A DNA stretch of 64,000 nucleotides from Flavobacteriales bacterium (lineage in GTDB: Bacteria; Bacteroidota; Bacteroidia; Flavobacteriales; Flavobacteriaceae): positions 1-64,000 of the forward strand of contig JALWTX010000011.1 in NCBI GenBank assembly GCA_026993355.1, read 5' to 3'. This document shows positions 15,959 through 25,796 of the stretch, in pieces. Every line of letters starts with the position of its first letter. Positions within the stretch are counted from its first letter, which is position 1. The notes under the pieces were generated by a model, which made no database searches, was not told the origin of the DNA, and saw only the letters and a list, made by a program, of their open reading frames with translations. Position numbers and translations under genes: made by a program.

Positions 15959-17491
15959 ATGAGCGACGATCAATTTAAAAAAGTCTTATCACACGCCAAA
16001 GAATATGGTTTTGTATTTCCTTCAAGTGAAATTTACGACGGACTGAGTGCCGTATATGATTACGGTCCGAATGGTGTGGAACTCAAACGAAATATACGTA
16101 ACTATTGGTGGCAAGCCATGACGCAATTACATCAAAATATTGTCGGGCTGGATGCTGCTATTTTTATGCACCCGACTACTTGGAAAGCTTCCGGTCATGT
16201 CGATGCTTTTAATGATCCGCTTATTGATAATAAAGACAGCAAAAAACGCTATCGTGCCGATGTTTTGATTGAAGACTATGTTGAAAAGTTGGAACAAAAA
16301 GTGCAGAAAGAAATCAAAAAAGCCCGTAAACGTTTCGGTGACGATTTTGACGAAGCCCAATTTGTCGCTACACATCCGCGCGTGGTCAAGTATCGCGAAC
16401 AACAAAAAGAAATTTTGCAACGTATGGCAAAGTCGTTGGAAAACAACGATTTGGCTGATGTCAAAGCTTTGATAGAAGAACTCGGTATTGCCGATCCGGT
16501 ATCGGGTAGTAAAAACTGGACCGACGTCAAACAATTTAACCTGATGTTTGGCACCAAACTCGGCGCTTCTGCCGAAAATGCTACAGATTTATATCTTCGT
16601 CCGGAAACGGCACAAGGTATATTTGTCAATTTTTTAAATGTGCAAAAAACCATGAGCATGAAAATTCCCTTTGGTATTGCCCAAACCGGAAAAGCTTTTC
16701 GTAACGAAATCGTGGCGCGACAATTTATCTTTCGTATGCGCGAATTCGAGCAAATGGAAATGCAATTTTTTGTGCGTCCCGGCACGCAAAAGGAATGGTT
16801 TGAAAAATGGAAAGAAGAACGTTTAAAATGGCATAAATCGCTTGGCTTCGGTGATGAATACTACCGTTTTCACGACCATGAAAAATTAGCGCATTACGCC
16901 GATGCTGCTACTGATATTGAGTTCAAATTTCCTTTTGGATTTAAAGAATTGGAAGGCATTCATTCACGCACCGACTTTGACCTGTCGCAGCACGAAAAAT
17001 TTTCGGGTAAAAAAATGCAGTATTTCGACCCCGAAATCAATGAGCGCTATACGCCTTACGTCATTGAAACCTCTATCGGCTTAGACCGGATGTTTTTAGC
17101 TGCATTCTCAGCAGCTTTGCAAGATGAAACATTGCCGGACGGTTCTACGCGTGTCGTGATGAAAATTCCGGCTATTTTAGCCCCGACCAAAGTTGCCGTT
17201 TTACCTCTGCTTAAAAAAGACGGCTTACCCGACATTGCCAAACAAATCATCGACGATTTGAAATGGGATTTCAAAGTGCAATACGATGAAAAAGATGCTA
17301 TCGGACGCCGCTATCGCCGGCAAGATGCCGTCGGCACGCCTTATTGTGTGACCGTTGACCACCAAACCAAAGACGATGGCACCGTAACCTTGCGAGACAG
17401 AGATACGATGGAGCAAATTCGTATCCCTATTGCCGAACTGCGCCAACATATCGCCGGTAAATTTGATTTGCGAAATTGGTTGAAATTATAA
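15959..17491 (+). CDS. glyQS: glycyl-tRNA synthetase, dimeric (archaeal/eukaryotic-like) type
   Basis: This 510-residue class II synthetase charges tRNA-Gly. I chose the ATG at 15959 (MSDDQFKKVLSHAKEYGFVF) because the family N-terminus aligns there; an in-frame ATG 42 bases upstream would add a non-conserved tail. Visible class II motifs are YDYGPNGVELKRN near the start, motif 2 GKAFRNEIVARQFIFRMREFEQME, and motif 3 ETSIGLDRMFLAAF followed by the anticodon-binding domain. A charged insertion (about 95-160) sits after the first block. This alpha-2 form replaces the alpha-2-beta-2 glyQ/glyS pair in Bacteroidota. Confidence 0.95.
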   Translation: MSDDQFKKVLSHAKEYGFVFPSSEIYDGLSAVYDYGPNGVELKRNIRNYWWQAMTQLHQNIVGLDAAIFMHPTTWKASGHVDAFNDPLIDNKDSKKRYRADVLIEDYVEKLEQKVQKEIKKARKRFGDDFDEAQFVATHPRVVKYREQQKEILQRMAKSLENNDLADVKALIEELGIADPVSGSKNWTDVKQFNLMFGTKLGASAENATDLYLRPETAQGIFVNFLNVQKTMSMKIPFGIAQTGKAFRNEIVARQFIFRMREFEQMEMQFFVRPGTQKEWFEKWKEERLKWHKSLGFGDEYYRFHDHEKLAHYADAATDIEFKFPFGFKELEGIHSRTDFDLSQHEKFSGKKMQYFDPEINERYTPYVIETSIGLDRMFLAAFSAALQDETLPDGSTRVVMKIPAILAPTKVAVLPLLKKDGLPDIAKQIIDDLKWDFKVQYDEKDAIGRRYRRQDAVGTPYCVTVDHQTKDDGTVTLRDRDTMEQIRIPIAELRQHIAGKFDLRNWLKL

Positions 17492-17571
17492 GCTGTATAG
17501 GTTATACTTGTGATTGATAACTTATTTTAAATATTTTCAAATTGAAATATCTATGAATTAGTGGAAAATAA

Positions 17572-17604
17572 AGACCTACTAGGTTTTAAAAACCTAGTAG
17601 GTCT
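17572..17604. repeat. 33-nt palindromic repeat, copy 1
   Basis: AGACCTACTAGGTTTT (17572-17587), one spacer A, and its exact reverse complement. Four more copies flank asnB. It lies between glyQS and the PLP-enzyme gene and could act as a terminator-like hairpin, although no T-tract follows. Confidence 0.9.
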
Positions 17605-17665
17605 CATTAACCACTGATGAATGTCTTAATAGACATATCAACAATTAACCAAATTACAAATTAAA

Positions 17666-18595
17666 GTGTTAACTCCTCAACAACAACCCTATAACCAACA
17701 ACTCAACGATTGTCTGTTGCGTAAAAAAGACATTACTTTGGTCGTCAAACGCGAAGATGTTTTGCATGAACATGTTTCGGGTAACAAGTTTCGTAAGTTA
17801 TATTATAACATGATTGAAGCCCGTAAGAAAGGTTATGATCAATTATTGACTTTTGGCGGCGCCTATAGCAATCATATTGCGGCAACAGCAGCAGCCGGTA
17901 AAGAATTGGGTATTCAAACTATTGGTGTTATCCGTGGCGATGAACTTGGAGAAAACTTGGAACAAACCTTACAAGAAAACCCGACTTTGCGTTTCGCTGT
18001 TTCGCAAGGCATGCAATTGCATTTTGTCAGTCGGAAAGCTTATAGACAAAAAACAGAACCGGAATTTATTGAAAATCTTTTTCAACTATTCGGTAAATTT
18101 TATTTAGTGCCTGAGGGCGGCACTAACGAATTGGCTGTAAAAGGCACCGGAGAAATCTTAACACCGGAAGATGAAGCATTCGACTATATTTGTTCGGCAG
18201 TGGGAACGGGAGGAACGATTGCAGGTTTAATCAATTCGGCGCAACCGCATCAAAAAGTTTTGGGCTTTCCAGCATTGAAAGAAAATTTTTTGCACCGGGA
18301 TATTGCCAAGTATGCCCAATCGGATCATTGGGAACTTATCAGGGACTACCATTTCGGCGGTTTTGCCAAAATAGATAAAAAATTGGTGAACTTCATCAAT
18401 TTGGTCAATACCTTGCACAATTTGCCGCTTGACCCCGTTTATACCGGCAAAATGCTTTACGGCATTATTGATTTAATCAAAAAAAAATATTTCCCGAAAG
18501 GTAGCAAAATATTGGCTATCCACACAGGCGGATTACAAGGAAAAGCCGGGATGAATTTGCGGCTTAAACAAAAAAACTTACCTTTACTTAAATAA
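17666..18595 (+). CDS. PLP-dependent enzyme, ACC deaminase / D-cysteine desulfhydrase family
   Basis: This is a 309-residue fold type II PLP enzyme. HVSGNKFRKLYYNMIEA (36-52) holds the Schiff-base lysine (Lys41 or Lys44), FGGAYSNHIAATAAAG (about 62-77) is the substrate loop, and SAVGTGGTIAGLI is the phosphate-binding glycine loop. Family members deaminate 1-aminocyclopropane-1-carboxylate or release sulphide from D-cysteine; the specificity residues cannot be judged by eye. The start is a GTG (17666), with no ATG nearby that keeps the conserved N-terminus. It lies upstream of a LysM glucosaminidase gene that has its own promoter box. Confidence 0.8.
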   Translation: MLTPQQQPYNQQLNDCLLRKKDITLVVKREDVLHEHVSGNKFRKLYYNMIEARKKGYDQLLTFGGAYSNHIAATAAAGKELGIQTIGVIRGDELGENLEQTLQENPTLRFAVSQGMQLHFVSRKAYRQKTEPEFIENLFQLFGKFYLVPEGGTNELAVKGTGEILTPEDEAFDYICSAVGTGGTIAGLINSAQPHQKVLGFPALKENFLHRDIAKYAQSDHWELIRDYHFGGFAKIDKKLVNFINLVNTLHNLPLDPVYTGKMLYGIIDLIKKKYFPKGSKILAIHTGGLQGKAGMNLRLKQKNLPLLK

Positions 18596-18633
18596 ATAAA
18601 AGTTCTCAAAAATTATATCCACAAAAAATTTAT

Positions 18634-18641
18634 TAACTTTG
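18634..18641 (+). promoter_or_regulatory. -7 promoter box (TAACTTTG) for the LysM glucosaminidase gene
   Basis: TAACTTTG matches TAnnTTTG, 43 bases before the ATG at 18685. Confidence 0.45.
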
Positions 18642-18684
18642 TTATATAATGTATTGTTTTCTGACTTAAAAATTATTAGTCTTT

Positions 18685-20019
18685 ATGAAAAAAATTTTAT
18701 TACTTACCGGCATTTCTATATTCATCAGCAGTTGTGGTGGTTCCAAAAAAACGTATGAACAAACGACTACTAAACCAAGAGTCAGGAAAGAGCTACCACA
18801 TAAAAATAGAGACATTGTTCAAGGAGACCAATCGAATTTGGATTTTGCAACCTTACGTTATATAGCGAAATATAAAGAGATTGCTAAAAAAGAAATGAAA
18901 GATTACGGGATTCCGGCCAGTATAACCATGGCACAAGGTATATTGGAATCGCAAAGTGGTAAAAGCCGGTTAGCCGTTGAAGGAAATAATCATTTCGGTG
19001 TCAAATGTCACGATGATTGGCAAGGTGAAAGAATATTACACGATGACAATAAAGCCCAAGAATGTTTTAGAAAATATAGTAAAGCTGAAGATTCTTACAG
19101 GGATCATTCTAAATTTTTGGCCGAAAGAAAACGTTATGCCTTTTTATTCCGATTGCCCAAAACGGATTACGAAGCATGGGCTCGTGGATTAAAAAAAGCT
19201 GGCTATGCAACAGATCCAAGCTATCCGGATAAACTTATTTACATCATTAAAAAATACAATTTAGCCAAAATGGATAAAGAAGTTTTGGCAAATATGAGTG
19301 TTAAAGTAAATGATAGTGTTAATAAACAAAAAAACGGTAAGAAAAAATTTATTTATGAAGTAAAAGAAGGTGAAACATTGTTTACTATCTCTCGTAAATT
19401 TAATGTGCCTGTAAAGGATATTCAACGGATAAATAATCTGAATGATTTTGATATTTACAAGGGGCAAATTTTAGTGCTGACCAGCGATGCTGATAAGAGT
19501 GAGGACGAAAACAATGAGCCGGAAGAAATGAATGAAAGCGCTAAGCAAAATCAAGAACTAAAACCGGCAAAAAATGAAATAGTTGAAGCTGAAAGAGATA
19601 GGCAACAAGAAAGTTTGCCTGCAAACAAAAGAAATTCTCAAAATATAGATTTGCACGTTGTCAAACAAGGGGAAACACTTTTTTCATTGAGCAAAAAATA
19701 CCATGTTGATGTAGCTGTTTTGAAAGAGTTGAATCATTTAAAAGATAATGATATCAAGGTGGGTAAAGTTATCAAAATACCTAAAAATACAAACGGGTCA
19801 ATGACTGCAACTTCGCCGAAAAAAATTGAAAAATCAGTAGATAAAATCACTAAGAAGCCGTCTGTACAACAAAATAAAGCTGTTTATCATGTGGTTCAAC
19901 CCGGTGAAACACTTTATAGAATACATGTAAACTATCATATATCAATAAAAAAACTTCGCAAATTAAATCATTTGAAAGGTAATTATATAAAAGTTGGCCA
20001 AAAGTTGCGAATCAAATAA
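18685..20019 (+). CDS. lipoprotein peptidoglycan hydrolase: glucosaminidase domain plus three LysM
   Basis: This 444-residue lipoprotein (MKKILLLTGISIFISSC, Cys17) has a GH73-type N-acetylglucosaminidase domain (about 56-195). MAQGILESQSGKS carries the expected catalytic Glu88, and GVKCHDDWQGERI and AWARGLKKAGYATDP are family blocks. Three LysM domains follow (about 222-265, 323-366, 400-444), joined by charged linkers; each begins with a Val-rich strand and (Q/E)xGET. LysM modules bind peptidoglycan glycan chains, so the enzyme is probably a periplasmic wall hydrolase for growth or daughter-cell separation. It ends 4 bases before the convergent HupE-like gene, with no clear terminator. Confidence 0.88.
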   Translation: MKKILLLTGISIFISSCGGSKKTYEQTTTKPRVRKELPHKNRDIVQGDQSNLDFATLRYIAKYKEIAKKEMKDYGIPASITMAQGILESQSGKSRLAVEGNNHFGVKCHDDWQGERILHDDNKAQECFRKYSKAEDSYRDHSKFLAERKRYAFLFRLPKTDYEAWARGLKKAGYATDPSYPDKLIYIIKKYNLAKMDKEVLANMSVKVNDSVNKQKNGKKKFIYEVKEGETLFTISRKFNVPVKDIQRINNLNDFDIYKGQILVLTSDADKSEDENNEPEEMNESAKQNQELKPAKNEIVEAERDRQQESLPANKRNSQNIDLHVVKQGETLFSLSKKYHVDVAVLKELNHLKDNDIKVGKVIKIPKNTNGSMTATSPKKIEKSVDKITKKPSVQQNKAVYHVVQPGETLYRIHVNYHISIKKLRKLNHLKGNYIKVGQKLRIK

Positions 20020-20023
20020 ATTT

Positions 20024-20584
20024 TTACCGGAGCAAAGCTAAGACATAGCCTATTATAATGCCCGAGACTAATACGGTTAGTTCCCGGGTATTTTTTGTCC
20101 ATAAACGACCTAAAACAGCTATCAGCAAAAGAATAGCAAGACCCAAAATGATTTGTGCCGTTTCTATGCCCAAAGCAAATTCCAATAAAGGTATTAATTT
20201 GGCTCTTTGGCCTGCAATCATCATTTTAAAATCTGCAGCAAAACCCAAACCGTGAATCAACCCGAAAAAGAAAGAAAAATAATAATGGACTTTGGTTACC
20301 GTAGCATGATTGGAAAAAATAAGGTTGGATAAAGCGGTAATTAAAATTGTCCATAAAATCAAGGTATCAATCAGCGCCTCATTTACATGCAATACGCCAT
20401 AAACCGACAGAATTAAACTGGTTGTATGTGCCAATGTAAACAAACTGACCAAAGTTAACAATTTACGCCAGTCTTTGAGACTAAAAACAACAATTAAAGC
20501 CATTAAAAAGAGGATATGGTCCACCGATGACCAGCTTAAAATATGCTGTAAGCCTAATTTAAAATAAAGTTGAAAATCATTCAT
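20024..20584 (-). CDS. HupE/UreJ-family membrane protein
   Basis: This 186-residue, mostly hydrophobic protein has about six membrane segments. The opening FKLGLQHILSWSSVDHILFL and the later GLIHGLGFA are family signatures whose histidines may bind metal. HupE/UreJ proteins are linked to nickel or other metal transport for hydrogenase or urease, but neither enzyme is nearby, so the substrate is unknown. Its start overlaps the end of the upstream RND gene by 8 bases, which indicates translational coupling in one operon. Confidence 0.8.
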   Translation of the reverse strand: MNDFQLYFKLGLQHILSWSSVDHILFLMALIVVFSLKDWRKLLTLVSLFTLAHTTSLILSVYGVLHVNEALIDTLILWTILITALSNLIFSNHATVTKVHYYFSFFFGLIHGLGFAADFKMMIAGQRAKLIPLLEFALGIETAQIILGLAILLLIAVLGRLWTKNTRELTVLVSGIIIGYVLALLR

Positions 20585-22946
20585 GTTCTAAATCTTCTGG
20601 AAATATATCTAAGTTGTCTTTGAATTGTTTCTTATTTTTAAACAAATCGTCCATAAAAATAACCAAAGCCGGCAAGAGTAACAAATTACTAAACATAGCC
20701 ATTAGCAAAGTTAAAGAAATTAAGCCACCTAAAGCTTTGGTGCCACCATAACTCGAAAGTAAAAAGGCCGAAAAACCGAAAAATAATACAATAGAAGTAT
20801 AAAACATACTCACCCCGGTTTCTTTCAGTGCTTTGTAAACAGAGCGTTTGATATGCCCATTGTGCAGTTTCAATTCGTGACGTAATTTTGCCAAATAATG
20901 AATCGTGTCGTCAACGGAAATACCAAAGGCTATACTGAATATTAAAATAGTCGATGGTTTTAGCGGAATACCAAAAAATCCCATTAAACCTGCCGTTATG
21001 ATTAAGGGTAATAAATTAGGTATTAAAGAAATGAGTGCCATTTTAAGAGAGCCGCCAAACATCCATGCAATAAAAACAAAAATTAGAAGAATAGCCAAAC
21101 CTAAAGAAATAATCAAATTATCAATTAAATAATGAGTGCCTTTCAAATATAATTTGGCTTGTCCGGTCATTAAAACATCATACTTTTTAGGCGGAAAATA
21201 TTTGTGTTGTTTCAGGTTTAGATAGTTTTCAATTTGTTCCATTTTGTCTGTTTCGATATCCTTCATAAAAGTCGTTATCCGCAAATAACGTTGCAACGAA
21301 TCCGTATAACTATTTAATAAATTGGTTTTGCCGCCGGTATTTTTTAAATAGGGTAAGATAAAATTTCTCTCATGCATAGAAGGCAACTGATAGTAGGCCG
21401 GATCGCCGTTATAAAAAGCCTGTTTGGCATACTTAGCCAAATTAACCAATGAAACAGGTTTGGACAATTCGGGCAAATCGGCTATTTCTTCTTGAAACCT
21501 GTCAGCTCTTTTTAAGGTAGACAATTTTAAAGCCCCTCTTTTTCGTTTAGTATCAATCATAAATTCTAATGGCAAAATACCGCCAAACTCTTTTTCAAAG
21601 AATTTGATATCTTTATAAAAGACCTTATTTTTTGGAAAGTCGGCCAGCATACTGCCCGAAACATGTATTTTAGTAATCCCTATTAAACTAATGATTAATA
21701 GAAGTAAAGCGACCCCAAAAACCGACTTTTGACGGTGCCGGACTGTTTTAATCAGCCAATCGATAAATTTGTTAAGCCATACTTTTTTATGGTGCTTCAG
21801 ATGTTTTTCTTTAGGAGGTTTTTTGTAGCTGTATATAATTGGGATAAGAATAATAGACAAAATAAAGATGGATAAAATAGACAATGCCGCCACAATACCA
21901 AATTGTCTTAAAAGATCATTTTTGACTATGATAAAAGTGCCAAACCCGATGGCAGTCGTTACATTGGTCATTAAAATGGCATTGCCGGTATTGCTTATAA
22001 CCCGTTGCAACGAGCGTGCTTGATTACCATGCTTAAGTATTTCCTGTTGGTATTTATTAATAAGAAAAATAGCATTTGGGACACCTATAACAATGACCAA
22101 GGGTGGAATAATAGCCGTTAAAATACTTATTTTAAAACCAAAAGCACCCATTATGCCAAATGACCACATGACCCCTATAGATACTATTAACAGCGCAATA
22201 AGAATAGGCGAGAAAGAACGGAACAAAAACCAAATAATAAAACCGGTTACTAACAAAGATAAAATTATAAAAAAAGGAATTTCCTTTTGTAAAACTTTTG
22301 CATTCAGTGATTTGATATAAATTAACCCGGAGGTTTTCACATCCATTTGATGTGCTTTTTCAAAATCATCTAAAAGAGGTTTTAATTTCTCATTGATAAA
22401 TTTTACCCGCTTTTTAGACTGTAACAAAGCCGGTTTGATACTTACCAAACTTCGAACTGCACCGGAAGATTTATTATAAATTAAGCCGTCAAAAAAAGGC
22501 AAAGAATCGAACAATTTATGACGAATGGCTAAGGCATCGGCATCAGTCTGTATGGGTTTATTTATCAGATTTTCTAAATAAAAACGTTTATGCGTGGTGT
22601 CTTTTTTTAAGATTTTTAAATTTTGTAAGGAAACAACCTGTCCGACCTCGTCAAAAGATTTTATTTTTTTAAATAATGTATTCCAAGCCGTCAATTTTTG
22701 TTTGGTAAACAGCGTAGAATCCTTTATACCAATTAAAATCAGATTATTTTCGTTTTTAAATATTTTTTTAAACCGGACATATTCCTGCGCATAAGGATCA
22801 CTTTCGGGCAATATGCTTTTTTGTGTATATGAGATACCCACATTATGCCACTGCGATATAAAAAATAGCGTTATAGACGTCACAAGAAACAAAAGAAAAA
22901 CCTTGTGTCTTAAAATATAAGAAGCTACTTTGGCCCAGAAATTCAT
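20577..22946 (-). CDS. RND-superfamily exporter (MMPL / HpnN-like)
   Basis: This is a protein of about 789 residues. I place the start at the ATG at 22944-22946 (MNFWAKVASYILRHK); a TTG three codons upstream is in frame but less likely. It shows two RND halves: a transmembrane helix near 10-30, a periplasmic domain (about 35-210), five helices (about 215-365), a second single helix (about 400-420), a second periplasmic domain and five more helices (about 610-765). GISVDDTIHYLAKLR is the typical charged motif of the second half. MMPL/HpnN-type proteins move lipids or hydrophobic molecules. No membrane-fusion or outer-membrane partner is adjacent. It is co-transcribed with the HupE-like gene and diverges from rnr. 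Confidence 0.85.
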   Translation of the reverse strand: MNFWAKVASYILRHKVFLLFLVTSITLFFISQWHNVGISYTQKSILPESDPYAQEYVRFKKIFKNENNLILIGIKDSTLFTKQKLTAWNTLFKKIKSFDEVGQVVSLQNLKILKKDTTHKRFYLENLINKPIQTDADALAIRHKLFDSLPFFDGLIYNKSSGAVRSLVSIKPALLQSKKRVKFINEKLKPLLDDFEKAHQMDVKTSGLIYIKSLNAKVLQKEIPFFIILSLLVTGFIIWFLFRSFSPILIALLIVSIGVMWSFGIMGAFGFKISILTAIIPPLVIVIGVPNAIFLINKYQQEILKHGNQARSLQRVISNTGNAILMTNVTTAIGFGTFIIVKNDLLRQFGIVAALSILSIFILSIILIPIIYSYKKPPKEKHLKHHKKVWLNKFIDWLIKTVRHRQKSVFGVALLLLIISLIGITKIHVSGSMLADFPKNKVFYKDIKFFEKEFGGILPLEFMIDTKRKRGALKLSTLKRADRFQEEIADLPELSKPVSLVNLAKYAKQAFYNGDPAYYQLPSMHERNFILPYLKNTGGKTNLLNSYTDSLQRYLRITTFMKDIETDKMEQIENYLNLKQHKYFPPKKYDVLMTGQAKLYLKGTHYLIDNLIISLGLAILLIFVFIAWMFGGSLKMALISLIPNLLPLIITAGLMGFFGIPLKPSTILIFSIAFGISVDDTIHYLAKLRHELKLHNGHIKRSVYKALKETGVSMFYTSIVLFFGFSAFLLSSYGGTKALGGLISLTLLMAMFSNLLLLPALVIFMDDLFKNKKQFKDNLDIFPEDLEHE

Positions 22947-23549
22947 ATATACCAATTTTAAAACAAAATTACAATTATTAATTTAATATGCGAAAAAATC
23001 ATCAAGCCTGCTTTTATAAAATAATATTAAATTAATTGAAAATGAACAATTTATAATATGAAATATAGAAATTTTTCTAATAAGATAAAAAAATATCAAA
23101 TTAACGATAGATGTTAATAACTATTAATAAACTTTCAAAATGATGCAATTTTAACCCGTAACGAATGTTAATAAGTTTTTGAAATAAAACAGTTTCTTTT
23201 TTTGGTAAATAATTATTACTTTTATATTGTAATTTAAAATGAATTAAACAAATTTATTTCCTGTTTTTTATTAACATTTAATTTACATTTTGTCAAGAAT
23301 GAATTAGTTTTATAACTATTTAAGAATGAATTAAATGTTTAACAAATTATAGGTTAATAACAATACAAACACTCTATATACATCTTCATGCTTTTTTAAA
23401 AATTAAATTAAAAACAAACTTTTTTATATAATAAAAGTTAATAACTTTAAATTTTACCTTCCTGAAAAACTGTAAAAATACATCTTTAAAGAATAATGTA
23501 TATTTGCATAAGTATTTAAAAAATAAGAACCTATTAAAATACGTCAACA
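22947..23549. other. 603-bp AT-rich intergenic region with clustered TGTTAATAA-like 9-mers (candidate DnaA-box/origin-like region)
   Basis: No gene is visible. The region is almost entirely A/T. TGTTAATAA occurs exactly at 23112-23120 and 23166-23174, and inverted (TTATTAACA) at 23268-23276; near matches are TATTAATAA 23122-23130, GGTTAATAA 23352-23360 and AGTTAATAA 23436-23444, several followed by CT or CTTT. The 9-mer differs from the DnaA box TGTGGATAA at two positions. It lies between divergent genes. Origin, multi-site operator and simple AT-rich promoter region all remain possible; neighbouring gene strands do not switch clearly here, which argues against an origin. Confidence 0.4.
23499..23506 (+). 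promoter_or_regulatory. -7 promoter box (TATATTTG) for rnr
   Basis: TATATTTG matches TAnnTTTG, 43 bases before the rnr ATG at 23550. Confidence 0.5.
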
Positions 23550-25745
23550 ATGAATAAAAAAGAAAATTTACTCATCAAAATATTACAAATATTGGGTGCT
23601 CACCCCGAAAAATCTTTTAATTATAAACAAATAGCTGCGAAACTCGAATTTGATTCGGAAGAAATTCGCAAGCAAATACAAAAAGACTTACAAAAACTCG
23701 TTAAGCAAAATAAAATTAAACAAACTTCGAGAGGCAAATACCAGATCATCCCCAAAAAGCTTTACGTCGGTGTCATTGACATGACCAACAATGGCAGTGG
23801 ATTTGCCATTGTTGATGAATTGGATCATGATATATTTATCCCAAATCATCGTTTAAATAAAGCTTTGCATGGCGATTTGGTCGAGGTAGAAATAGTTAAA
23901 GAAAAACCTGGTAAACGGCCTGAAGGAGAAGTTGTCAAAATTTTAGACCGTGCCAAAACACATTTTACCGGTATTGTCAAGATGTTTAAAAATTATGCCT
24001 TTGTCGATCCGGATGATGTAAAAATGTATAAAGAAATTTTCATCAAAAAAGATGATTTTAACGGAGCCAAAGACGGACAAAAAGTGGTAGCCGAAATTTA
24101 TGATTGGCCTGAGAAAGTGGGTAGTCCTATGGGTAGAATAATTAAAGTATTAGGGCAACCCGGCGATCATGAGGTTGAAATCCATGCTATTTTAGATGAA
24201 TACGATTTGCCCTATGAATTTGACCCTGAAGTGCAAGCTTTTGCTGACAATTTACCTAAAGAAATCACCAAACAAGAAATAAAAAACCGTCGTGATATGC
24301 GACGGGTACCCACTTTTACCATCGATCCGGTTGATGCCAAAGATTTTGACGATGCTTTATCGGTCCGCAAACTTGATAATGGGCGATATGAAATTGGTAT
24401 TCATATTGCCGACGTATCGCATTATTTAAAACCGGACACTATTTTGGACAAGGAAGCTTATAACCGTGCTACATCGGTATATTTAGTAGACAGAGTGGTG
24501 CCGATGTTGCCCGAAGTACTGTCCAATGAACTGTGTTCTTTACGTCCACACGAAGACAAATTGACCTATTCAGCCGTTTTTGAAATGGATGAAACAGGCA
24601 AAGTATATAAAGAATGGTATGGCCGTACGGTAACGCATTCCGACCGGCGTTTTACCTATGAAGAAGCACAAGAAATTATCGAAGGCGCCGAAGGAGATTT
24701 TAAAGATCAAATACTTTTATTGGACCGTATAGCCAAAAAATTACGCCAACAACGGTTTAAACACGGCGCGATCAGTTTTGACCGGATAGAAGTCCGGTTT
24801 AAAGTAGATGATAAAGGCAATCCTATTGAGGTTTATTTTAAAGAAAGTAAAGATGCCAATAAATTAATTGAGGAATTTATGCTCTTGGCAAACCGGAAAG
24901 TAGCCGAATTTGTGACCAAAAAATTACCTCCTAAAGAGAAAACATTTGTTTATCGTGTGCACGACGAACCGGCACCGGAAAAATTGGAAGAACTAAACAA
25001 TATAGTGCAAAAATTCGGGTATAAATTGGATTTAAAATCCCGAAAATCAATTATCAAATCAATCAATGCTTTGTTACAAGATATCCAAGACAAACCGGAA
25101 AAAAATATGTTGGAAACCTTAACTATCCGCAGTATGAGCAAGGCGGTTTATACCACCGACAACCGCGGACATTATGGTTTGGCATTTGATTACTATACGC
25201 ATTTTACATCGCCTATTCGCCGTTATCCCGATGTGATGGTACACCGTTTATTGCAAAATTATCTCGATAAAAAACCTTCACCAAATAAAGAGGAATACGA
25301 AAAAAAATGTATTCATTCGACCAATATGGAAATACAAGCTACCAGCGCCGAACGGGATTCTATCAAATACATGCAAGCCAAATATATCCAAGACTTCAAA
25401 GATGTACCCTTTGAAGGGATTATTACCGGCGTCACCGAATGGGGTATGTATGTAGAATTGACCGCCAATAAAGTTGAGGGTTTGGTCAGACGCACCGAAA
25501 TGCGCGATGATTATTATTATTTTGATGAAGACCAATATGCTTTAATAGGTGAAATAACCGGCAAAAAATACCAATTAGGAGATGTCGTTACCGTCAAAGT
25601 AAAGAAAACTAATCCGGAGAAAAAACAAATTGATTTTGAGATGCTGTATGATAGTGATGAAGATCAAGATAATATCGATATTAAAAATAATACCGTATCT
25701 AAATTGCCCAAACCTAAAAGGAATTTTAAAAAGAAGAAGAACTAA
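23550..25745 (+). CDS. rnr: ribonuclease R
   Basis: This 731-residue 3'-5' exoribonuclease degrades structured RNA, including rRNA fragments and mRNA. It has an N-terminal winged-helix-like region (about 1-70), cold-shock/OB domains (about 75-225), the RNB catalytic domain (about 250-590) with TIDPVDAKDFDDALSV (aspartates that bind Mg2+) and HFTSPIRRYPDVMVHRLL, and a C-terminal S1 domain (about 630-705, FEGIITGVTEWGMYVEL) with a Lys-rich tail. Full length. It follows the AT-rich repeat region and ends in a strong terminator. Confidence 0.95.
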   Translation: MNKKENLLIKILQILGAHPEKSFNYKQIAAKLEFDSEEIRKQIQKDLQKLVKQNKIKQTSRGKYQIIPKKLYVGVIDMTNNGSGFAIVDELDHDIFIPNHRLNKALHGDLVEVEIVKEKPGKRPEGEVVKILDRAKTHFTGIVKMFKNYAFVDPDDVKMYKEIFIKKDDFNGAKDGQKVVAEIYDWPEKVGSPMGRIIKVLGQPGDHEVEIHAILDEYDLPYEFDPEVQAFADNLPKEITKQEIKNRRDMRRVPTFTIDPVDAKDFDDALSVRKLDNGRYEIGIHIADVSHYLKPDTILDKEAYNRATSVYLVDRVVPMLPEVLSNELCSLRPHEDKLTYSAVFEMDETGKVYKEWYGRTVTHSDRRFTYEEAQEIIEGAEGDFKDQILLLDRIAKKLRQQRFKHGAISFDRIEVRFKVDDKGNPIEVYFKESKDANKLIEEFMLLANRKVAEFVTKKLPPKEKTFVYRVHDEPAPEKLEELNNIVQKFGYKLDLKSRKSIIKSINALLQDIQDKPEKNMLETLTIRSMSKAVYTTDNRGHYGLAFDYYTHFTSPIRRYPDVMVHRLLQNYLDKKPSPNKEEYEKKCIHSTNMEIQATSAERDSIKYMQAKYIQDFKDVPFEGIITGVTEWGMYVELTANKVEGLVRRTEMRDDYYYFDEDQYALIGEITGKKYQLGDVVTVKVKKTNPEKKQIDFEMLYDSDEDQDNIDIKNNTVSKLPKPKRNFKKKKN

Positions 25746-25778
25746 AAAAAGCCGGTAGTTTTTCTACCGGTTTTTTTC
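25744..25778. terminator. bidirectional terminator after rnr
   Basis: CCGGTAG pairs with CTACCGG around a short T loop, flanked by A7 on the left and T7 on the right, so it can serve both rnr and the convergent lipoprotein gene at 25797. Confidence 0.88.
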
Positions 25779-25796
25779 AAATTTGATTATGTCCAG

